Below, one piece after another: positions 58,918 to 64,000 of a DNA stretch of 64,000 nt. The DNA is taken from NCBI RefSeq assembly GCF_007828045.1, contig NZ_VITN01000004.1:62001-126000 (forward strand). Reading direction: 5' to 3'. Each line of letters starts with the position of its first letter. Within the stretch, counting starts at the first letter, position 1. A program made the translations under genes and the position numbers. Source of the stretch: Nitrospirillum amazonense. GTDB lineage: Bacteria > Pseudomonadota > Alphaproteobacteria > Azospirillales > Azospirillaceae. The notes under the pieces were generated by a model. That model had not been told where the DNA came from. It saw only the letters and a list, made by a program, of their open reading frames with translations, and did no database searches.

Positions 58918-60042
58918 ATGACCATTCCCATCGCAGACACGCTTGCCACCGTGCCGCCGGCGCGGACCGGCCGCACGGTCACCGAGGCGCAGCGTGCCTT
59001 CTTCCGCGCGATGCCCAAGGTGGAGCTGCATTGCCACCTGCTGGGGGCGGTGCGGCCGCAAACCTTCGCCGACTTGGCGGCCAAGCACGGCGCGCCCGTA
59101 ACCGGGGTGGAGATCGAGGCGTTCTACCGGCGCGGGGCCAAGCCCGTGGGCGTCCTGCACGTGCTGCGCGCCCTGGAACGCCACCTGCTGCTGGAACCGG
59201 ACGACTTCCGCCGCATCGCCTACGAATACCTGGCGGATGCGGCGGCGGAGAACGTGCGCCATGCCGAGTTCTTCTGGAACCCCACCGCCACCCTGCGCGA
59301 CACCGGCCTGGCCTATCGCGAGGTGCAGGCGGCCCTGGTCGCCGGCATCGCCGAGGCGACGGCCGACCATGGCATCAGCGGCCTGCTGATCCCGTCCATC
59401 GACCGCGAGGCCGATCCGGCCGCGGCGCTGGAGATGGTGGAACTGATGGCCGCCGTTCGCCATCCGCTGGTGCCCGGCATCGGCATCGATTATCGCGAGA
59501 CGGATCGGCCGCCTGAGCTGTTCGCCGAGGCCTATGCCTTGGCCCGTCGCCAGGGCCTGCGCCTCACCGCCCACGCGGGGGAGTTCGGCACGCCCTGGCA
59601 TAATGTGGAAACCGTGGTCGATCGCCTGGGCGTGGACCGGGTCGACCACGGCTACAGCATCGTCGACAACCCCGACCTGATGCGCCATTGCGCCGAGCGC
59701 CGCATGGTCTTCACGGTGGTGCCGACCAACTCCTACTACCTGCGCACCCTGGCGCCGGAGCGGTGGGCGGCCGAGCATCCCATCCGCCGCATGGCCGCCG
59801 CCGGCCTGGCCATCCACCCCAACACCGACGACCCGACCCTGCACCGGGTGAGCCCGGCAGGGGCGTGGGAGCTGATGTACAGCCACCTGGGCTTCGGCAT
59901 TCCCGACCTGCGCGGCATGATGGCCGCCGGAATCGCCGGCAGCTGGGCCGATGCCGGGCAGCGGTCCGCCTGGCATGCCCAGTGGCCGTCGCTGTTCGAC
60001 ACCCTGGCGGCGGGGCTGGATTGGGAACCTTCTGCCCTATGA
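58918..60042 (+). CDS. Adenosine deaminase-family protein
   Basis: 374 residues from ATG 58918 (a TTG at 58885 overlapping the permease stop is less likely). The zinc amidohydrolase motifs are ELHCHLLGAV (His38, His40), the general acid in HAGEFG, DHGYSI, and HPNTDDPTLH, where the Asp pair completes the metal site. Adenosine deaminases convert adenosine to inosine; related enzymes use adenine or modified purines. Its place after the purine permease supports a purine substrate. It overlaps the MmgE/PrpD gene by four bases (ATGA). Confidence 0.92.
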   Translation: MTIPIADTLATVPPARTGRTVTEAQRAFFRAMPKVELHCHLLGAVRPQTFADLAAKHGAPVTGVEIEAFYRRGAKPVGVLHVLRALERHLLLEPDDFRRIAYEYLADAAAENVRHAEFFWNPTATLRDTGLAYREVQAALVAGIAEATADHGISGLLIPSIDREADPAAALEMVELMAAVRHPLVPGIGIDYRETDRPPELFAEAYALARRQGLRLTAHAGEFGTPWHNVETVVDRLGVDRVDHGYSIVDNPDLMRHCAERRMVFTVVPTNSYYLRTLAPERWAAEHPIRRMAAAGLAIHPNTDDPTLHRVSPAGAWELMYSHLGFGIPDLRGMMAAGIAGSWADAGQRSAWHAQWPSLFDTLAAGLDWEPSAL

Positions 60043-61361
60043 CCGGCGCGACCCTGCAGGTCATCCGACTCAGCCGGGACGCCGCCGCGTCGGTGCCGCC
60101 CGCCACGGCGGCGATGGTCCGCCGCTGCATCCTGGATTGGTTCGGCTTAGCGATCGCGGGGGCGGACGAACCTGTCTCCCGCGCCTTGCGGACCTTGGCC
60201 CTGGCCGAAGGCGGGCGGTCGGCGGCTACCGTCATGGGTGGCCAAGGCGGCCAGGGCGTGACCGTGCGCCAGGCGGCCTTCCTCAACGCCGTGGCGGGCC
60301 ACGCGCTGGATTATGACGACGTCTCGCTGGCCATGCATGTCCACCCCACCACCGTCATCCTGCCGCCGCTGCTGGCGCTGGCGGAGGAACGGGCGCTGGG
60401 GGGCGGGGCGGTGATGGCGGCCTTCGTCGCCGGGTATGAGGCGGCGGGCATGATCGGGCGCTGGCTGGGGGCGGGGCCCTACGACCGCGGCTTCCACATG
60501 ACCGGCACCCTGGGCGCCCTGGGGGCTGCCGCCGCCTGCGCCCACCTGCTGGGCCTGGATGAGGAGGCGACCGCCCGGGCCTATGGGCTGGCGGCGTCAC
60601 AGGCGGCGGGGCTGAAGGCGCAATTCGGCACCATGGCCAAGCCCATCCACGCCGGCCGGGCGGCCGAGGCCGGGCTGTGCGCCGCCCTATGGGCCGAGGC
60701 GGGAATTTCCAGCCGCGCCGACATCCTGGAGGCGCCCCAGGGCTACGCCGCCACGCAATTCGCCATTCCCGCCGGCCCCATCACCTGGGACGGCCATGAG
60801 TTGGACCGTAATTCCTTCAAATACCACGCCTCTTGCTTCGGTACCCATGGCGCCATCGAGGCGATCGCGGCGCTGCGCGCGCAGGGCCTGGAACCCAGGG
60901 ACGTGCGGCAGGTGCGCCTGACCGTCGACGCCGGTGCCGACCGCATGTGCAACATCGCCACCCCCCGCACCGGCACGGAGGCGAAGTTCAGCCTGCGCTT
61001 CGTCGCCGCCTTGGCTCTGTCGGGCGCGGACACCGGCAGGTCCGGGCTGTTCACCGATGCCGTGACGGCCCGGCCGGACCTGGTCGCCCTGCGGGACCGG
61101 GTGACGGTGGCGTTCGGCCCCCGGGATTGGCCGCCCGACCTGGCGGCGGTTGAGGTCACCCTGGCCGACGGATCGCGCCGCGAGGCGCGTTGCGACACCA
61201 GTTTGATCGGCGCCGATGACGACCGCCTGCGCGCCAAGTTCCTGCATCTGGCGGGCACGCTGCCGGATGGGCACGCGCACCTTCTGGCCGGCCAGGTGGC
61301 CGGCATCGAGGCCGTGACGGATCTGCGGGCGCTGTGCCGCCTGGGACTGAGGACGGGGTAG
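60039..61361 (+). CDS. MmgE/PrpD family protein at the end of the purine operon
   Basis: 440 residues, the usual length for MmgE/PrpD. The helical N-terminal domain has RRCILDWFGLAIAG, LNAVAGHALDYDDVS and HPTTVILPPLLALAE; FHMTGTLGALGAAAACAHLLGLDEE and LKAQFGTMAKPIHAGRAAEAGLCAALWAEAG follow, then the ferredoxin-like C-terminal domain KYHASCFGTHGAIEA. Known members are 2-methylcitrate dehydratase and cis-aconitate decarboxylase, which act on tricarboxylates. No such substrate is obvious here, so the family member has probably been recruited for a step in purine ring or ribose breakdown. It overlaps the deaminase by four bases and is the last gene. Confidence 0.9.
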   Translation: MTGATLQVIRLSRDAAASVPPATAAMVRRCILDWFGLAIAGADEPVSRALRTLALAEGGRSAATVMGGQGGQGVTVRQAAFLNAVAGHALDYDDVSLAMHVHPTTVILPPLLALAEERALGGGAVMAAFVAGYEAAGMIGRWLGAGPYDRGFHMTGTLGALGAAAACAHLLGLDEEATARAYGLAASQAAGLKAQFGTMAKPIHAGRAAEAGLCAALWAEAGISSRADILEAPQGYAATQFAIPAGPITWDGHELDRNSFKYHASCFGTHGAIEAIAALRAQGLEPRDVRQVRLTVDAGADRMCNIATPRTGTEAKFSLRFVAALALSGADTGRSGLFTDAVTARPDLVALRDRVTVAFGPRDWPPDLAAVEVTLADGSRREARCDTSLIGADDDRLRAKFLHLAGTLPDGHAHLLAGQVAGIEAVTDLRALCRLGLRTG

Positions 61362-61382
61362 GGTGGAGGCCTGACCCTTTTT
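61360..61382 (+). terminator. Weak candidate terminator after the MmgE/PrpD gene
   Basis: AGGGT (61360-61364) can pair with ACCCT (61374-61378), followed by T5 (61378-61382). The stem is short, so confidence is low. The 61383-61535 gap holds no gene that I can support. Confidence 0.35.
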
Positions 61383-61535
61383 CAACGAAGGGGCGAAAGG
61401 GGCCTTATGCCCGCCACATTCCGGCGCGCATGATCCTGGCAATCCTGTTCCACGCTTCCGGGTGCAAGCCCCGGGGTGGCGGTCTTGCGCGGTGGGGCGC
61501 GGGACCGTTACAGTATTGCATAAATGGGGGATGGA

Positions 61536-64000
61536 ATGCGCGACAGGCTCATCAGGCGCTGGGAAATGGGGCGTGCGGTCTGGGTGCTGCTGACGCTGGC
61601 GGTCTTCCTGGGCCTGTTGCTCTGGGCGCGCACCGGCGGGGCCGCACCGGCGCCGGCCCGGACCTACAGCCCCGAATTGGTGGCGCGCAATTACATGGCG
61701 CCCGGGGGTGCCCAGCCGACCCATGCGCTGACCATCGGCAGCCTGGACATCACGGTGAAGATCATCGGCGGGGTGGCGCGCACCACGCTGTCGGCCACCT
61801 TCGCCAACCCCACCATGGCGGCGGTGGAGGGCGATTTCACCCTGGACCTGCCGGCGGGTTCCGTCGTCACCGGCTATGCGCTGGACGTGAACGGCCAGAT
61901 GGCCGACAGCGTGCTGGTGGCTAAGCGCGCCGCCACGCTGGCCTATCAAAAGCAGGTGCGGCGCGGCGTTGATCCCGGCCTGGCGGAGGTGACGCGCGAC
62001 AACGCCTTCCGCACCCATGTCTTTCCCATCTTCCCCAACCGGGGCCGCACCGTGCGGGTCGAGTTCGCCACCCCCATCGGCACGGACCAGCCCTATATCC
62101 TGCCGCTGGCGACCTTGGACCCGGTGGCCAAGGTCAACCTGCTGGTCATCGATGTCGATGCCGCCGCCGCGCCGGCCCTGGCGGGGCCGGACGGGCTGGA
62201 CCTACACTGGGCCCCCGGCACGGGTGGGTTGGAGGCGCGGGCGAACGCCAGCGGTGTCACCCTGGGCGGCGCCCTCACCATCGGCGGCATGCCGCCGGTG
62301 GCCCCGGTGGTGCTGACCCGGCATCACAGTGGCGATACCTTTTTCGAGGTCTATGCCGCCGTGCCCGCCGGCGGTAATGGCGGCGCCAAGCCCACCGGCC
62401 GCGTGCGCGTCTATTGGGACCGGTCGCTATCGCGGCAGGAGACGGCGCCGGCGGAGCTGGAGCTGTTGCAGCGCTATCTGGCGGCGGTGGGCCCGAAAGT
62501 GGTGGATGTGGTGCTGTTCGCCGACGACACGCCGCGCGTGCTGTCCTTCAGCAGCGCCACGGCGGCGGACGAGGCGGTGGGCGCCCTGCGGGCCGTGAGC
62601 TACGGCGGCGCCACCTCCCTGCAAGGGGTGCTAAAGGCGGCGCCGGCGCCGGCCGACGCCTGCCTGTTCTTCTCCGACGGGCGGGTGACCGTGGACGCCT
62701 ACCAGGCGGAACGGGTGAACTGCCCGCTGTTCACCCTGTCCAGCGGCGCCGACGCCGACCACGGCTTCCTGGCGGCGCTGGCCCGCAAGTCGGGCGGGGA
62801 GCATCTGGACCTGCGGGCGCGCGGTGTGGACGCGGCGCTGGCGCGCCTGACCAGCCCGGCCAGCCGCGCCATCGACGTGAAGGCGGCGGACGGCACGGCG
62901 CTGGACTTCACGGTGCTGCCGGCGGCACCCGATTGGGTGCGCGTCGTCGGTCGCGCCCCGCCGTCGCTGGGCGCCGTCAAGGTGACGCTGGCTGACGGGT
63001 ACGCCCTATCCTTCGACCTGGACGATTTGCCAACGGTGGCGGACGACGCCCTGGGCGCGTTGTGGGCCGCCGACCGCGTGGCGGAGATGACGGCGTCCGA
63101 CCGGCCGGATCAGAAGGCGGCCGTGGGCTTCGCCCGGCGCTACAGCGTCGCCGGCGGCGGCGCCGTCTTCCTGGTGCTGGAGCGGCTGCAGGACTATGTC
63201 GATGCCGACATCGCCCCGCCCGACAGCCTGGGCAAGGACCTGCAGAACCAGTTCGCCGCTGCGCGGGCCCGCGCCCAGCAGATCAAGGACATCGCCGCCG
63301 CCAACCGTCTGGGCCAGGTGGTTTCCGCCTGGCAGGAGCAGAAGGACTGGTGGGCCGGCCGCCGGCCCCCGCCGCCGCCGGCCCTTCCACCCCCACCGAC
63401 GCAAGTCGTCACGAACAGCGCCACGGTTCGGCCAGTGCCGCCGCCCATGCCCATGCCGGCGCCCGCGCCGCCGCCGGTGGTCATGACGGCCAAGCCGCCG
63501 GTGGTGGCGCCGCCGCCGGCGCCCATCGTGGCGCCACCACCGCCGCCGCCGCAGGCGGTGCGCCCACCCGCCTTCGCGCCGCCGGTGGAGGTCAATATCG
63601 AGACCCCGCCGCCACCAGCCATGGCGGCGCCGGCGCCCAGGGCACCCATCGCCGGCCGCGCGGTGGACCAGGTGGTCGTCACCGCCAGCCGCGCGAACGG
63701 CCAGTCTGGTGGCGACAGTGCCGGCGCCATCGAGGTGGCGCCGTGGGATCCCAACCGCCCCTATATCCGTGAACTCAAGGAGCATCTGGCGGACGCCGAG
63801 GAGTTCCGGGCGGCGGTCACCACCCAGGCCGCCCGGTACGGCAGCCTGCCGGCCTTTTACCTGGACGTGGCGGAGTTGTTGTTCCGCAGCGGCAAGGCGG
63901 CCGAGGCCGCGTCCATGGCGCTGAGCGCCCTGGAACTGCCCAGCGCCGACACCGGCACGCTGATCATCGTGGCCGACGACCTGATGCGCTTTGGGCAGGA
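61536..64000 (+). CDS. VIT-domain membrane-anchored protein (partial, continues past window)
   Basis: At least 821 codons from ATG 61536 (GGGGGA upstream); the 3' end is outside. A signal anchor occupies about residues 13-31 (AVWVLLTLAVFLGLLLWA). The VIT domain follows: GDFTLDLPAGSVVTGYAL, VAKRAATLAYQKQVRRGVDPGLAEV, FRTHVFPIFPNRGRTVRVEF. A vWFA-like region comes next (VVDVVLFADDTPRVLSF, ADACLFFSDGRVTVD), with an incomplete metal-binding motif. A long proline-rich segment (about residues 605-705) leads to DQVVVTASRANGQ, which looks like a TonB-receptor plug start, then a helical, TPR-like tail. The domain type suggests a surface scaffold or adhesin role. Confidence 0.85.
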   Translation, partial: MRDRLIRRWEMGRAVWVLLTLAVFLGLLLWARTGGAAPAPARTYSPELVARNYMAPGGAQPTHALTIGSLDITVKIIGGVARTTLSATFANPTMAAVEGDFTLDLPAGSVVTGYALDVNGQMADSVLVAKRAATLAYQKQVRRGVDPGLAEVTRDNAFRTHVFPIFPNRGRTVRVEFATPIGTDQPYILPLATLDPVAKVNLLVIDVDAAAAPALAGPDGLDLHWAPGTGGLEARANASGVTLGGALTIGGMPPVAPVVLTRHHSGDTFFEVYAAVPAGGNGGAKPTGRVRVYWDRSLSRQETAPAELELLQRYLAAVGPKVVDVVLFADDTPRVLSFSSATAADEAVGALRAVSYGGATSLQGVLKAAPAPADACLFFSDGRVTVDAYQAERVNCPLFTLSSGADADHGFLAALARKSGGEHLDLRARGVDAALARLTSPASRAIDVKAADGTALDFTVLPAAPDWVRVVGRAPPSLGAVKVTLADGYALSFDLDDLPTVADDALGALWAADRVAEMTASDRPDQKAAVGFARRYSVAGGGAVFLVLERLQDYVDADIAPPDSLGKDLQNQFAAARARAQQIKDIAAANRLGQVVSAWQEQKDWWAGRRPPPPPALPPPPTQVVTNSATVRPVPPPMPMPAPAPPPVVMTAKPPVVAPPPAPIVAPPPPPPQAVRPPAFAPPVEVNIETPPPPAMAAPAPRAPIAGRAVDQVVVTASRANGQSGGDSAGAIEVAPWDPNRPYIRELKEHLADAEEFRAAVTTQAARYGSLPAFYLDVAELLFRSGKAAEAASMALSALELPSADTGTLIIVADDLMRFGQ

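Overview
The window is one contiguous stretch of high-GC chromosome from what is most likely an alphaproteobacterium. The evidence is several TonB-dependent receptors of the Caulobacter/Sphingomonas type, a SufS-SufU-SufT arrangement, Tat-exported sugar enzymes, LysR/IclR/LacI/HxlR regulators and GC-rich codon use throughout. An Azospirillaceae-like free-living or plant-associated organism is my best guess; that placement is inference. I saw no rRNA, tRNA, CRISPR array, integrase, transposase or prophage gene. It reads as an accessory catabolic region full of small regulator-plus-operon modules.

Layout. 1-1006: end of an iron-sulfur (SUF) operon (sufS tail, sufU, sufT). 1071-6764: stress and redox genes (SnoaL-like, HxlR with a divergent SDR, a CPYC peroxiredoxin-like protein, a GST with a 51-codon upstream ORF, LysR, enoyl-CoA hydratase-like). 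6812-12118: LacI regulator, GH29 fucosidase and GH42 beta-galactosidase, divergent from a deoxysugar mutarotase. 12179-16009: IclR and a TonB receptor. 16089-18469: ABM monooxygenase-like and quinone oxidoreductase genes divergent from LysR. 18530-22119: a GST gene remnant, TetR with its operator, a membrane protein, an exported alpha/beta hydrolase with an Asp nucleophile, and an SDR. 22129-29880: a second polysaccharide module (carboxylesterase, Gfo/Idh/MocA enzyme, GH3 glycosidase, VOC protein, a frameshifted secreted protein). LacI-type palindromes very like the one beside the 11 kb LacI gene precede this module's genes. 29981-38337: an unknown protein, a beta-propeller/GGDEF sensor, a zinc metalloprotease, a cupin, DUF4199 and a membrane LuxR-type regulator. 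38410-40439: pseudouridine catabolism (psuG and a psuK fused to a DNA-binding domain). 40739-45639: a large exported tyrosinase with a small partner gene, then an S10 carboxypeptidase. 45727-51710: a tightly overlapping operon of GntR, a Cys/Met-type PLP enzyme and a complete CUT1 ABC sugar importer. 51886-52263: DUF427. 52281-61361: LysR divergent from a nucleoside/purine operon (TonB receptor, exported nucleoside hydrolase-like protein, AzgA-type permease, adenosine deaminase, MmgE/PrpD). 61536-end: a VIT-domain membrane protein, cut by the window end.

How it works together. Outer-membrane receptors plus exported hydrolases collect plant or microbial glycans and nucleosides, inner-membrane transporters import the products, and local regulators control each block. 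The three least conventional assemblies are the nucleoside operon ending in MmgE/PrpD, whose nucleoside hydrolase lacks the usual aspartate pair; the GntR-PLP enzyme-CUT1 transporter operon; and the tyrosinase-small partner pair. Small signs of gene decay (remnants at 1071, 18530 and 28010, frameshift at 29773-29784) and short in-frame tandem duplications recur across the window.
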